Shown: positions 14,241 to 23,419, counted from the first letter of the stretch. The stretch: DNA of 39,147 nt from Lachnospiraceae bacterium (GCA_015057445.1 SVEI01000019.1:1-39147), one strand, 5' to 3'. Program-made: numbers and translations. The notes: generated by a model not told the origin, from the sequence alone.

Positions 14241-14740
14241 TGAACTTTGCAAATATGAAAAGAGGAGAGACTACAGAGCAGATACGATTATTTGATTGGG
14301 CTAGACTCCATGAGAGATTCATTCCAGAACTCAAACTTCTGCATCATATCCCCAATGAGGGTATCCGTACTAATGGACCTGTGCTAAAGGCAGCAGGACT
14401 TAAAGCAGGAGTACCAGATGTATGTCTTCCAGTGGCCAGAAGAGGTTTTAATGGTCTGTACATAGAGATGAAGTATGGCAAGAACAAACTTACAAAGGAA
14501 CAGGAAGAGATAATGTCTCAACTGGTGGAACAGGGTTATAAGGTATCTGTTTGTTATAGTTTTGAAGATGCTAGAGAGGTTATTAGACATTATCTGGCCA
14601 AGTCAGATGAGTTTGACTTGGTGAACTGTGAGGAAGCTATCAAGGTATGGGATGAATGTGAGGGATACAGCAAAGAGCAATATCCATGTTCACCATGCAA
14701 TGAGTGTGGAATATACAAGAATCGGAGGTGTGAGCAATGA
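14240..14740 (+). CDS. VRR-NUC domain nuclease
   Basis: 166 residues from the ATG at 14240 (GGGAGG six bases upstream, TGATG junction with the preceding stop). VRR-NUC signature: HHIPNEG, AGLKAGVPDVCLP with D60, YIEMKYGKNKLTKEQ with E76 and K78, forming the PD-ExK site. Relatives process branched DNA in phages. A Cys cluster near the end (CSPCNECG) may bind zinc. Confidence 0.85.
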   Translation: MNFANMKRGETTEQIRLFDWARLHERFIPELKLLHHIPNEGIRTNGPVLKAAGLKAGVPDVCLPVARRGFNGLYIEMKYGKNKLTKEQEEIMSQLVEQGYKVSVCYSFEDAREVIRHYLAKSDEFDLVNCEEAIKVWDECEGYSKEQYPCSPCNECGIYKNRRCEQ

Positions 14741-15360
14741 AACCTATATTATTTAATACAGAAATGGTAAGAGCTATATTAGAGGGTAGAAAGACGGTTA
14801 CTAGGAGAGTAATAAATCCCCAGCCTACATACTCACCTAGAGATGGTTTTTCATATAAAGGACATGCCTATGGTACAGATTTACCTCCAACGATTAAAGG
14901 AGCTGCTTATAATTTATGTTGTGCTGCTCCATATAAGATTGGGGATGTTCTTTATGTTAGAGAGACATGGGGTGATTATGGAGATGGTACACCACTCCTA
15001 TATAAAGCAGATTATCCAGATGATGCTACCACCTATAAACATGATGATGATATACATATATGTGATTTACCTAAGTGGAAACCGTCAATACATATGTCTA
15101 AGGCAGCAGCCAGAATATTCTTAAGAGTAACCTCTGTAAGAGTGGAGCGGTTACAGGATATAGACACAGCTGATGATCAGGAGTTTTTTAAAGAGGGTAC
15201 AGCTGATAAACATAGTTTTATTGAGTTATGGAATAGTACTGTAAAAAATGAGAGTCAAGGCTGGTATGGAAACCCTTATGTATGGGTTATAGAGTTTGAG
15301 AGAATAGAGAAATCAGAGGCAGCAGTTCAGAAGGGGGCCACATTAAATGTCCGAGAATAA
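14737..15360 (+). CDS. ASCH-like phage protein
   Basis: 207 residues, starts inside the previous stop (ATGA). MKPILFNTEMVRAILEGRKT then VTRRVI, and later IGDVLYVRETWG and PYVWVIEFE, match the ASCH/PUA-like phage family that binds RNA or modified nucleosides. Common next to replication genes in temperate phages. Specific role unknown. Confidence 0.7.
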   Translation: MKPILFNTEMVRAILEGRKTVTRRVINPQPTYSPRDGFSYKGHAYGTDLPPTIKGAAYNLCCAAPYKIGDVLYVRETWGDYGDGTPLLYKADYPDDATTYKHDDDIHICDLPKWKPSIHMSKAAARIFLRVTSVRVERLQDIDTADDQEFFKEGTADKHSFIELWNSTVKNESQGWYGNPYVWVIEFERIEKSEAAVQKGATLNVRE

Positions 15361-15697
15361 ATTAATCAAAACAGAAAAAGAAGCAATAGAGTGTTTAAAA
15401 AAGAATAAACCTACAAGTGGTTTTTATGCGTTACAAGAAGCTGTTGATATGGCAATATGTTCACTTGAAGAAATACAGCAGTATAGAAAATTAGGAACAA
15501 TAGAGGAATTAAGGGTTGCAAAAGATAAGCAGGAAGAAAAACAAGTGTCATTTCATGGTGATGGATATTATAATGGTAATTTGGTTTATGATGAATATGA
15601 ATGTCCGAGTTGTGGTAAGAAATATGAATTAGACTTTGAAGAACATAATTTCTGCCCAAATTGTGGACAACATATGTCGTTGGAGTGTAGTGGATAA
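15347..15697 (+). CDS. Zinc-ribbon early protein
   Basis: 116 residues, overlaps the upstream gene by 14 bases with AGGGGG before the start. A helical N-terminal part is followed by a C-terminal zinc ribbon (CPSCGKKY ... CPNCGQH). Function unknown. Confidence 0.65.
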   Translation: MSENKLIKTEKEAIECLKKNKPTSGFYALQEAVDMAICSLEEIQQYRKLGTIEELRVAKDKQEEKQVSFHGDGYYNGNLVYDEYECPSCGKKYELDFEEHNFCPNCGQHMSLECSG

Positions 15698-15699
15698 AG

Positions 15700-15963
15700 A
15701 TGAATAACAAAACGGTATATTATTCAAACTGCTTTTTTGAAGCAGTCAAGAGAAAAATAAGAGACTGGAGACATATCAGACTAATTCATATTAGGATGGA
15801 TAACGGATTACACCACTGGCTATGGCATGATCTATATGATGATAATGTATATGACTTCCAACAGTTAGAAACAGTCAGACATTGGCATAATTTGTTATGG
15901 TTTAAAGGAAAAATTAGAGTAAGGCAATACAATGTATATTGTAGATGGTTAAAAGGAGAGTGA
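15700..15963 (+). CDS. Small basic aromatic protein, unknown
   Basis: 87 residues rich in Trp, Tyr, His and Arg. Starts 3 bases after the previous stop with a weak ribosome site (GTGGATAAAG). No family recognised. Confidence 0.5.
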   Translation: MNNKTVYYSNCFFEAVKRKIRDWRHIRLIHIRMDNGLHHWLWHDLYDDNVYDFQQLETVRHWHNLLWFKGKIRVRQYNVYCRWLKGE

Positions 15964-15969
15964 TTAACT

Positions 15970-16293
15970 ATGAAATCACAAAAGAAAATAACGATACATA
16001 AAATTAAGATTCAAAGACAATTTGCTGATGCGGTTCAATTTGGATATAAGAAGTTTGAGATAAGAAAAAATGACAGGAATTATCAAGAAGGAGACATCTT
16101 AAGATTCACCTGTATAGATGATAAAGGCAATCAGGTGTATCATCCTATCAACATTAGACAGTATAAAATAACATATATGCTGAATGGATGGGGACTTAAG
16201 AAAGGATATGTTGCATTTGGTATCGAGGAGATAAAAGAGGATATAACTATGGACTTGATTAACCAGAGATTAGATGAACAGGAGGATGAGTAA
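15970..16293 (+). CDS. DUF3850 / ASCH-family protein
   Basis: 107 residues, AAAGGAGAG ribosome site. The core IKIQRQFADAVQFGYKKFEI then RKNDRNYQEGDILRF is the DUF3850 signature in the ASCH fold, a probable RNA-binding domain. Second ASCH-like gene in this early segment. Confidence 0.8.
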   Translation: MKSQKKITIHKIKIQRQFADAVQFGYKKFEIRKNDRNYQEGDILRFTCIDDKGNQVYHPINIRQYKITYMLNGWGLKKGYVAFGIEEIKEDITMDLINQRLDEQEDE

Positions 16294-16294
16294 T

Positions 16295-16903
16295 ATGTTT
16301 TTCAGATTGTCAGTATTTAAGAAGCTTATAAAGAGTGCATATAAGAGGACGGGCTTTTACTTAGGACAAGATAGAGAAAAGATATACTACTATATACGAA
16401 CACCAAGATTTGTAGTGTGGTTTAATGCTGAATCTATGCCTAAACAAGCTAAGGCAGCAGTTATTGAGTTTTCAGGAGAGCTACCAGAACCAGGAGAAGA
16501 ATTTTTGTGTAGTGAAGCTCAAGAATGTAATCAGTATTCATTTTTGGGAACAGATTACAGCTTATTTGATATAGAGCAAAAGGCAAAAGCTAAATTCCAT
16601 ATAACTAAAATAAGTGATGTATCAACTGATTCAAGGTATATGTATTCAAAGATTGAGGATCGTGTTGTAAATAGCATATTAATACCCGAATCAATACTAG
16701 CCATGATAGATGCAGGAGCTATTGATACCGCTAATGGTGAAATACCACCTATAGGACCAGTGGCTACAGGTGTAATAGACAAACAAGTATTTTGGCATAA
16801 CAACACATCAGCACTTTTAGTTATGGATGTATTAGAAGGCTCTGATGATGAGGCCAAGTCTTATGCCATGGCACTTGCTGAGTTAGAAGCAAATAGTAAG
16901 TAG
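16295..16903 (+). CDS. Phage protein, unknown
   Basis: 202 residues from the ATG at 16295, nine bases behind AGGAGG; an in-frame ATG at 16274 lies inside the previous gene without a ribosome site. Mixed alpha/beta, FVVWFNAES, and near the C-terminus GVIDKQVFWHNNTSALLVMD. No motif or family recognised. Last long gene of the early operon. Confidence 0.6.
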   Translation: MFFRLSVFKKLIKSAYKRTGFYLGQDREKIYYYIRTPRFVVWFNAESMPKQAKAAVIEFSGELPEPGEEFLCSEAQECNQYSFLGTDYSLFDIEQKAKAKFHITKISDVSTDSRYMYSKIEDRVVNSILIPESILAMIDAGAIDTANGEIPPIGPVATGVIDKQVFWHNNTSALLVMDVLEGSDDEAKSYAMALAELEANSK

Positions 16904-16925
16904 ATATACATATGGGAGGGGTTAC

Positions 16926-16976
16926 ATGACCAAGCCTAAGGAATCATATTATTACGATACTCCCGGCTTAGTATAA
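16926..16976 (+). CDS. Possible 16-residue peptide
   Basis: ATG behind an excellent GGGAGGGG site. Product MTKPKESYYYDTPGLV. Too short to judge; may be a leader peptide or the remnant of a longer gene. Confidence 0.25.
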   Translation: MTKPKESYYYDTPGLV

Positions 16977-16983
16977 AAAAAGA

Positions 16984-17012
16984 TTGTAAAAATATATTCA
17001 AAATGTTATAAT
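16984..17012 (+). promoter_or_regulatory. Antisense promoter facing the candidate toxin gene
   Basis: TTGTAA (16984-16989), 17-base spacer, perfect TATAAT (17007-17012). Transcription would start near 17019, at the 3' end of the reverse-strand toxin mRNA, and run antisense into its coding region. Confidence 0.6.
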
Positions 17013-17030
17013 TTAAACACTTAAACAAAA

Positions 17031-17060
17031 AATAGTGGACTGCTGCAACAGTCCACTATT
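17031..17060 (-). terminator. Terminator of the candidate toxin mRNA
   Basis: AATAGTGGACTG and CAGTCCACTATT form a perfect 12-bp stem with a 6-base loop. On the reverse strand it is followed by TTTTTTGTTT, so it ends leftward transcripts. On the + strand no T run follows. Confidence 0.85.
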
Positions 17061-17082
17061 GTGAAAAAGGAAGGCGTGCTCG

Positions 17083-17265
17083 CTATAAGAAGTAGTATAA
17101 TAATTCGTATAGATAAAAAATGTAACGACTTATAGTGAGTATTGCCTCTGGGAGTGATGCAATGGCTACAATCAAACTCAAGTAGAAAAGTAGCTGTTCA
17201 AGTAGCCTGTGCAAGTGCATCTTCTCGCACAGACTTGATGTTCCGGTTGTCTTGTTCCTCTTCAT
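17083..17265 (-). CDS. Candidate type I toxin (short hydrophobic peptide)
   Basis: 60 residues from the ATG at 17265, chosen because GCAAGGAGGCTG lies seven bases upstream; longer in-frame starts lack any ribosome site. After a polar N-terminus comes one membrane segment (LLEQLLFYLSLIVAIASL) and an aromatic end (YIFYLYELLYYFL). It sits alone on the reverse strand between early and late operons, with its own promoter and terminator and an antisense promoter overlapping its 3' end, the layout of txpA/RatA-type loci. No sequence family is recognised. A holin-like or exclusion protein is the alternative. Confidence 0.55.
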   Translation of the reverse strand: MKRNKTTGTSSLCEKMHLHRLLEQLLFYLSLIVAIASLPEAILTISRYIFYLYELLYYFL

Positions 17266-17371
17266 AATATCAGCCTCCTTGCTAACTGGTTGACAAGTTG
17301 CATATATGATAGTGCAAAGCACATTCATAGCGATAAACAGGAGTCTGGTATAATTACTAACTATATTACAT

Positions 17372-17400
17372 ATATTACACGGAATTTTTAAATACTGCAA
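17372..17400 (-). promoter_or_regulatory. Possible promoter of the candidate toxin
   Basis: Reverse strand TTGCAG (17400-17395), 17-base spacer, TAATAT (17377-17372). It would give a 5' leader of about 100 nt, long leaders being typical of type I toxin mRNAs. Confidence 0.45.
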
Positions 17401-17427
17401 TAATTTAGAATTCATAAAAGTATTTTT

Positions 17428-17450
17428 GTAAATTTTTACCAAAAATTTAC
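17428..17450. repeat. 23-bp perfect inverted repeat
   Basis: GTAAATTTTT and AAAAATTTAC flank ACC. It lies in the 396-bp stretch without genes (17266-17661), just upstream of the reverse-strand promoter. Could be an operator; AT-rich, so chance cannot be excluded. Confidence 0.35.
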
Positions 17451-17571
17451 ATTAAATCTTCATGGTGAGTTATTTATAAGATGGCTGAGTTACGAAAAGT
17501 AGTTCTGCCGTTTTTTTTACAAAGTGAAATATAATGCTTGAAAGAATCAAAATCTATGGTATCTTTAAATT

Positions 17572-17622
17572 AGAGCCAGGGAGCCAGGTGTATAGGAATA
17601 ACCTATGCACTTGGCTCTTTTT
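17572..17622 (+). terminator. Early-operon terminator before the packaging genes
   Basis: GAGCCA...TGGCTC (17581-17617) with inner pairs GTG/CAC and ATAGG/CCTAT, followed by TTTTT. An extra AGAGCCA copy precedes it at 17572, offering an alternative 5' arm. Late genes start 40 bases on, so read-through may be controlled here. Confidence 0.85.
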
Positions 17623-17661
17623 GTATTTATACCCAAGAGTTAGAAAGGAGAAACACTATAC

Positions 17662-18567
17662 ATGGCAAATAATAAAAAAATGGTTGAACAGGCATTTGCC
17701 TTGTATAAGGCAGGTGAAAAATTAAAGGATATAGCAGCTGCATTACATATAGCTGAGGGGACTATCAGAAGTTGGAAAAACAGGTATAAATGGGACGGTG
17801 AAAAAGACAGTAAAAACGTTGCAACGAAAAAATGCAACGTTGCACCGGTGCAACGCGAAAATAATATAGATTTGGATGATGGGACAAAAGAGACTTTTCA
17901 AAATCCAGATTTATCTCCAAAAGAACAGTATTTCTGCGTGTATTACATAAAATCCTTTAATGCCGTCCAGAGTTACATGAAAGCCTTTGGAGCGAAGTAT
18001 AATGTGGCAGCAGTTGAAGGATATAAGACCCTAAAAAAACCTAGAGTAAAAGAGGAGATTGATAGGTTAAAAGAAATCAAGAGGCAGCAGATACTTTTGA
18101 CGGAGCCCGATTTGGTTGAATATCACATGAGAATTGCCTTTGCAGACATAGGAGATTATATAACCTTCGGACAGGAAGAAAAGCCTGTTATGGGCATATA
18201 TGGACCAATACAGGTTAAGGATAAAGAATCAGGTAAGAAAGTCACTCTGACCGAGAAAGTAAACGTTGTTCGATTGAATGAATCTGATGTGGTTGATACT
18301 CAGCTCATCCAGGAAGTGAAGCAGGTAAAAGGCGATGTGCAAATTAGGTTAGCTGACAAACAGAAGTCTCTTGAATGGCTGGATAAGCACTTTATGCTTA
18401 ACCCTATGGATACACACAAACTGGAATATGACCGTCAGAAGTACGAGCTTGATTTACTTAAACTGGAAATGCAGATTAAGGACAATAATATGGACACAGA
18501 ATTCGGGGAGGACAATTTCCTTGATGCATTGAATGATATAGCCGGAAGGGTGTGGTCGGATGAATAA
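17662..18567 (+). CDS. terS: Terminase small subunit
   Basis: 301 residues, AGAAAGGAG ribosome site. N-terminal HTH (VEQAFALYKAGEKLKDIAAA, then IAEGTIRSWKNRYKW) as in phage DNA-recognition subunits, a low-conservation linker that contains the palindrome-encoded VAPVQ, then the terminase_2 segment LSPKEQYFCVYYI, NAVQSYMKAFG and PRVKEEI. It should recognise the packaging site and load the large subunit, whose start it overlaps by 8 bases. Confidence 0.88.
   Translation: MANNKKMVEQAFALYKAGEKLKDIAAALHIAEGTIRSWKNRYKWDGEKDSKNVATKKCNVAPVQRENNIDLDDGTKETFQNPDLSPKEQYFCVYYIKSFNAVQSYMKAFGAKYNVAAVEGYKTLKKPRVKEEIDRLKEIKRQQILLTEPDLVEYHMRIAFADIGDYITFGQEEKPVMGIYGPIQVKDKESGKKVTLTEKVNVVRLNESDVVDTQLIQEVKQVKGDVQIRLADKQKSLEWLDKHFMLNPMDTHKLEYDRQKYELDLLKLEMQIKDNNMDTEFGEDNFLDALNDIAGRVWSDE
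17839..17854. repeat. Palindrome GTTGCACCGGTGCAAC, copy 3
   Basis: Perfect 16-bp palindrome, extended to 18 bp by flanking C and G. It sits inside the terminase small subunit linker and is read as VAPVQ. An adjacent GTTGCAAC (17818-17825) and TGCAACGTTGCA (17833-17844) add further symmetry. Confidence 0.75.
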
Positions 18568-19948
18568 TAGCGCATGGCAGCAGTTAAACGAGCGTAGAGA
18601 ACGAATAAAGGAGAGGGTAAAACAGAACTTAGAAGCCAGGAAGGCTAAGCTTAAGAGCAATACCTTTGATTTTAAGCCATTTTCTGTAAAGCAAAAGAAG
18701 GTTTTAACCTGGTGGTGTTCGGATAGTCCCGTAAAGGATTGTGATGGTATTATTGCAGATGGTTCCATACGTAGTGGTAAAACTATGAGTATGTCTTTAT
18801 CTTACGTATTCTGGGCAATGTCCACATTTAATCAAAATAATTTTGGTATGGCCGGTAAGACCATAGGCTCCTTCAGAAGAAATGTGGTGTTCTGGCTTAA
18901 GCTTATGATAAGGTCCCGTGGATATAAGATTAAAGACCACAGAAGCGACAATATGCTTGAGATTACTAAGGGTGATGTCACAAACTACTTTTACATCTTT
19001 GGTGGTAAGGATGAAAGGTCCCAAGATTTAATACAGGGTATTACCCTTGCTGGTATGTTTTTTGATGAAGTGGCGATTATGCCAGAGAGCTTTGTTAACC
19101 AGGCAACAGGACGATGCTCAGTTACAGGAAGTAAGTTTTGGTTTAACTGTAACCCAGACAATCCAAGACATTGGTTTAAGATAAACTGGATTGATAAGTG
19201 TAAATGTAATTTGAGTACAGATGCGGCAGCAGAACTGATTAAGAAAGGCATAGAACTAAAGAACCTAGTATATCTTCACTTCACTATGGACGATAATTTA
19301 TCCTTGGATGAAAAGATTAAGAAAAGATATAAGTCTATGTACGTGGGAGTGTTCTTCAAGAGATTTATATTAGGTCTCTGGTGTGTGGCAGATGGACTGG
19401 TTTACTCTATGTTCGATGAGAATAAGCACATAATCCGTGGTGAATGTCCTAAAAGTGGTATGCACATAGTATCAGTTGATTATGGTACCGTGAACCCATT
19501 TTCTGCTGGATTATGGGGCTTTGACGGTAAGAGAGCCATAAGAGAGAAGGAGATATACTACAACGGCCGAGAAAAAGGTCAGCGTGTGGATGATGAGGCA
19601 TACTATAAGATGCTTAAAGAACTGATAGGTAAAACAAAGATAGAGTATATCATAGTGGATCCGTCAGCGGCATCATTCATTGAGACCATAAAGAAGCATG
19701 GAGAATATATAGTCAAAAAAGCTAACAATGATGTATTGGATGGAATAAGAGTTGTAACCACCTTTCTTAATTCAGGAAGGCTGCTTATACACGAGAACTG
19801 CAAGAATAGTATAGAGGAATTTGGTTTATACTGCTGGAATGAGGAAAGTGGAGAAGACAAGGTTATAAAGGAAAATGACCATGCTATGGACGACATAAGG
19901 TATTTCTGTTATACCTTCATGCGTAAATGGCTTAGGTGGGAGTATTAA
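18560..19948 (+). CDS. terL: Terminase large subunit
   Basis: 462 residues, PBSX-like. ATPase: Walker A GSIRSGKT (68-75), Walker B MFFDE (166-170). Nuclease: D307 in VSVDYGT, D367 in IIVDPSA, and D444-D445 in HAMDDIRYF, the metal-binding acidic triad. It powers DNA translocation into the prohead and cuts the concatemer. Overlaps terS by 8 bases. Confidence 0.95.
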   Translation: MNNSAWQQLNERRERIKERVKQNLEARKAKLKSNTFDFKPFSVKQKKVLTWWCSDSPVKDCDGIIADGSIRSGKTMSMSLSYVFWAMSTFNQNNFGMAGKTIGSFRRNVVFWLKLMIRSRGYKIKDHRSDNMLEITKGDVTNYFYIFGGKDERSQDLIQGITLAGMFFDEVAIMPESFVNQATGRCSVTGSKFWFNCNPDNPRHWFKINWIDKCKCNLSTDAAAELIKKGIELKNLVYLHFTMDDNLSLDEKIKKRYKSMYVGVFFKRFILGLWCVADGLVYSMFDENKHIIRGECPKSGMHIVSVDYGTVNPFSAGLWGFDGKRAIREKEIYYNGREKGQRVDDEAYYKMLKELIGKTKIEYIIVDPSAASFIETIKKHGEYIVKKANNDVLDGIRVVTTFLNSGRLLIHENCKNSIEEFGLYCWNEESGEDKVIKENDHAMDDIRYFCYTFMRKWLRWEY

Positions 19949-19959
19949 GGAGTGAGATT

Positions 19960-21363
19960 ATGGGATTTATAGACTGGATAAAAGGAGTGTATGTAAGAAT
20001 GTTTAATAAGAGTAGTGCAAAAAAAGTATTTGGTACAGATGCAATATTATCAGACAAGATGGAAGAGGCAATGAAACTATGGGCCAGTATCATAGATGGA
20101 ACACCACCATGGACTGACAAGGATGATGATGTGGAATCTATTAACTTTGCAAAGTTTTTGGCCAGCGACACAGCTAAGAAGATATGTCTTGATATAGACA
20201 TTAATATAACAGGCAGTGCCAGAGCTGAGTATCTTCAGCAGATTATAAACAGGCTTAAGAAGGTACTTAGAGACAAGGTAGAGGATGCCGCAGGGTCAGC
20301 CGGTATTATGTTCAAACCTAATGGTTCCATGAATATAAACAGCTGCATTGACTTTGTTCTTGCTAAAGACTTTCTTGTCACAGAGAAAAACTCCAATGGG
20401 GATATTCTGGGAGTAATATTCTTCGATAAAGTCACTAAGGCAGCTCTATCCAAGAAATATTACACACGTCTTGAGTATCACAGATTCGAGGATGGACTCT
20501 ATGTAATATCCAATCGTGCTTTTGTATCCAGTGATAAGAATACTATGGGAAAACCATGTAGCTTAGAGATGGTGGATGAGTGGAAGAACATAGAGCCGGA
20601 GCAATACATAGAGAATCTAGATAAGCCATTATTTGCCTATTTGAAGATGCCATACAATAATACCATTGATATGGATAGTCCTTTGGGTGTACCTGTATTC
20701 CATAATGCCATTAAGGAGCTAAAGGATCTAGATATAGCATGGTCGCGCAAGAGTGGAGAAGTAGAAGACTCAAAGCATCTTACATATGTTGATGTGTCGA
20801 CTATACAGTACGCTAAGCAGAATAAGGTAAAACTTCCACGTTTTATGACTGCTATTGATATGGAGAAGGATGAGGCAGCAGTACGAGAACATACTGCCAC
20901 TATGCTTACTGAAAGCAGAATTAAGGATATTAATAGTATTCTGTCTATGATATCTACCAAGTGTGGATATTCCCAGGGACAGTTTACGCTTGATGCCAAA
21001 ACTGGAATGATAACAGCTACACAGGTAGAAGCTGATGACAGAGAGACCATTGAAACTATCAAGGATATGAGAGATGTTCTAAAAGATTGTTTGGAAGACC
21101 TTGTATATGCTTTGAATGCCTATGTAGACCTTTATAATTTAGCACCTGTCGGAGAATATGAGACATCCTATGCCTTCGGTGATCTCACATATAACTGGGA
21201 AGAGGATAGAGCCAGACATTGGCAATATGTTCAGCAGGGAAAGTATCCATTATGGAGATACTATGTTAAGTTTGAGGGTATGAGTGAGGATGAGGCAAAA
21301 GCTGTTGTGGCAGAGGCTAAAGATGAACAGCAGGACAAAGGATTATTTGAAGAGGGTGTATAA
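19960..21363 (+). CDS. Portal protein (SPP1 gp6-like)
   Basis: 467 residues from the ATG at 19960, behind AAGGAGTGA. Position after terL and patterns such as GVPVFHNAIKELKDLDIAWS and the TATQVEADDRETIETI helix fit SPP1-type portals, which form the dodecameric DNA channel. The C-terminus is Glu/Asp/Ala-rich. Confidence 0.9.
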   Translation: MGFIDWIKGVYVRMFNKSSAKKVFGTDAILSDKMEEAMKLWASIIDGTPPWTDKDDDVESINFAKFLASDTAKKICLDIDINITGSARAEYLQQIINRLKKVLRDKVEDAAGSAGIMFKPNGSMNINSCIDFVLAKDFLVTEKNSNGDILGVIFFDKVTKAALSKKYYTRLEYHRFEDGLYVISNRAFVSSDKNTMGKPCSLEMVDEWKNIEPEQYIENLDKPLFAYLKMPYNNTIDMDSPLGVPVFHNAIKELKDLDIAWSRKSGEVEDSKHLTYVDVSTIQYAKQNKVKLPRFMTAIDMEKDEAAVREHTATMLTESRIKDINSILSMISTKCGYSQGQFTLDAKTGMITATQVEADDRETIETIKDMRDVLKDCLEDLVYALNAYVDLYNLAPVGEYETSYAFGDLTYNWEEDRARHWQYVQQGKYPLWRYYVKFEGMSEDEAKAVVAEAKDEQQDKGLFEEGV

Positions 21364-21365
21364 TA

Positions 21366-23165
21366 TTGCTTAGTGAAGAATATCTATGGAGTATTCCGGA
21401 TAGTGTGGTAAAAATATGGGAAGAACTTGAAGAGTGGCTTATAAAGGATATATGCGAACGCATTATGGCAGCAGAGCTTTATGATTATGACAAGATACCT
21501 GGTATTGCTCAGTGGAGAATCAAATTACTTAGTGAAGCAGGTATGCATTATAATGATTTGATTAGTGTTATATCCAAGGTAACAAGAAAGTCAGAGGCTG
21601 AAGTTAAAAAGCTTTTTGAGGAGAGTGGACTAGAAGGCCTTATGAACGAAGCTAAGATGTTCGAGCGTCAGGGGATAGAACCATTACAACTCATGGAGAG
21701 TTCTGTTTTGAAGACCATACTTCAGGACTGTTATAACAGAACTAATGGAGAACTACGTAATTTCACCCGAACAACAGCTAATGCCAGCCAGAAACTGCTA
21801 ATAGACACATTAGATAAGGCTTACTTTGATGTTACTACTGGTGCTAGGTCTTATTCGGAGGTAATAAGAGAGGCTGTAGATACGGTAGGTAAGCAAAGTG
21901 GAGTAGTTCTCTATAACTCTGGTCATAGGGATACAATAGAGACTGCTGTCAGAAGGTCTGTGCTTACTGGCATCAATCAGGGTGCCGGTAAGATTAGTAT
22001 AGCAAATGCAAAGGAGTTGGGGGCTGAGTATGTGGTTGTGTCTGCGCATCCTGGTGCGAGAACCTCAGAGGATCCGATTGCAGACCATTCGGGATGGCAG
22101 GGAAAGATATATAAGATTGAGGGCGAAGACCAATATCCTAATTTGGAAAAGAGCACAGGCTTCCCGAATAATCCATTGGGGTTATGTGGATATAACTGCA
22201 GACATAGTATACATGCATACTTTCTGGGAGAACCTAATCCGTTTGAAGACGTGGTGAAAGATAAAAAGGCTAGTGATAAGCTATATGACTTAAGTCAAAA
22301 GCAAAGGCAGCAGGAACGAAGCATACGTAAGACTAAGAAGCAGCTTATGGCATATGAGACAGCTATTGAAAACTGCAAGGATGAACAGGCTAAGTTTGAA
22401 CTGCAGATGGAATATGATAAGTTAGCTGCTAAGCTTCAGAAGCAGAACAAGAGATATAAGGATTTCTGCAAGGAGAATGAGGAATATGGCATCAAATCTG
22501 AACAGGAGAGATTAAGGACCTTAAACTGGAAGCGTGAGAACGCTGACAAGGCAAGGAGTGGAGCTAACAGACATAATGATGCTAAGGAAATTAAAAATCC
22601 TAAGAATATGATATTCTTTGAAGAGAATACAATAGAGCGTTCTCAAAATGTCCACAAGATGTTGAATGAGTATTGTACTAGAGAGAGTAAATGGAGTGGT
22701 AAAACTATAATTGATGCGGAAAAATGCATTAAGGAAAAATTTGCTGGAAAGAAAGAATGGTCTTGTGATATAATAACCTATGAAGGTGTACAAACAAAGA
22801 CTTTAATACACGAACACTTGCATGCACGGTCGAGTAGCCATCGAAGCAAGGAAGAATATCTGATGTATCAGAGAATAGAAGAAGGTTCGGTGGAGCTATT
22901 CGCACAGGAAATTTGCAAGGATAAAGGTTTTGTTTTCTTTCCATCGTATGAGAAGCTTGTGGACACACTAAGAGATATTAATTCCCAAATAAAACTGTAT
23001 GATAACGATTTGGATTTTGCAAAAGCGTTGTTTGATGTCGACATGACATATAGATGGAGATGGTTGAGCGATAAAGTAGATGAATATGCAAAATTAAATG
23101 GATTAAATTCTAAAGAAATTATAGAACTAAGAAAACCTATTAATACGTTGTATGGGGGAATATAG
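21366..23165 (+). CDS. Minor capsid (MuF/gp7-like) protein fused to an HExxH domain
   Basis: 599 residues, TTG start behind GAAGAGGGTG. Residues about 1-300 form a phage minor capsid/head morphogenesis protein (VRRSVLTGINQGAGKI, HPGARTSEDPIADHSGWQGK, CGYNCRHSIHAY). A coiled-coil linker (about 300-400) leads to a C-terminal domain with HEHLH (482-486) and downstream EEGSVELFAQE, a metallopeptidase-like site. MuF proteins fused to variable toxin domains are known from temperate phages; this looks like such a case. Base use becomes more AT-rich after about 22560, supporting a separately acquired tail. Confidence 0.8.
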   Translation: MLSEEYLWSIPDSVVKIWEELEEWLIKDICERIMAAELYDYDKIPGIAQWRIKLLSEAGMHYNDLISVISKVTRKSEAEVKKLFEESGLEGLMNEAKMFERQGIEPLQLMESSVLKTILQDCYNRTNGELRNFTRTTANASQKLLIDTLDKAYFDVTTGARSYSEVIREAVDTVGKQSGVVLYNSGHRDTIETAVRRSVLTGINQGAGKISIANAKELGAEYVVVSAHPGARTSEDPIADHSGWQGKIYKIEGEDQYPNLEKSTGFPNNPLGLCGYNCRHSIHAYFLGEPNPFEDVVKDKKASDKLYDLSQKQRQQERSIRKTKKQLMAYETAIENCKDEQAKFELQMEYDKLAAKLQKQNKRYKDFCKENEEYGIKSEQERLRTLNWKRENADKARSGANRHNDAKEIKNPKNMIFFEENTIERSQNVHKMLNEYCTRESKWSGKTIIDAEKCIKEKFAGKKEWSCDIITYEGVQTKTLIHEHLHARSSSHRSKEEYLMYQRIEEGSVELFAQEICKDKGFVFFPSYEKLVDTLRDINSQIKLYDNDLDFAKALFDVDMTYRWRWLSDKVDEYAKLNGLNSKEIIELRKPINTLYGGI

Positions 23166-23168
23166 TAT

Positions 23169-23366
23169 ATGAATAGAGTAGATGAAATAATCAATAGAAT
23201 AATGGCTCGTGATAAGACAGAGGAAGATGTGATACAGATTCATAATGAACTTGTGAATTGTGATTGGACAATGGAAGAACAAGTAAAACTTATGTATTCT
23301 GGATATACAGAGATGTTAGCTATGACATATGATGCCATTATGTTGAAGAAACAGCAGTCAGTCTAA
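23169..23366 (+). CDS. Small acidic protein, candidate immunity partner of the capsid fusion
   Basis: 65 residues, GGGGGAA ribosome site, 3 bases behind the fusion gene. Helical and acidic (DEIINRIMARDKTEEDVIQI). The position directly behind a MuF-toxin fusion is where immunity genes are expected. No family recognised. Confidence 0.5.
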   Translation: MNRVDEIINRIMARDKTEEDVIQIHNELVNCDWTMEEQVKLMYSGYTEMLAMTYDAIMLKKQQSV

Positions 23367-23419
23367 TTGATGCTGTTGTTATATAAAACAGGCAGAACAG
23401 AAAGGATTGTTTGAGATAG

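Noticed and set aside
17083-17442. Longer 119-residue version of the reverse-strand toxin frame
   Set aside because: The upstream starts lack ribosome sites, whereas the ATG at 17265 has an ideal one.
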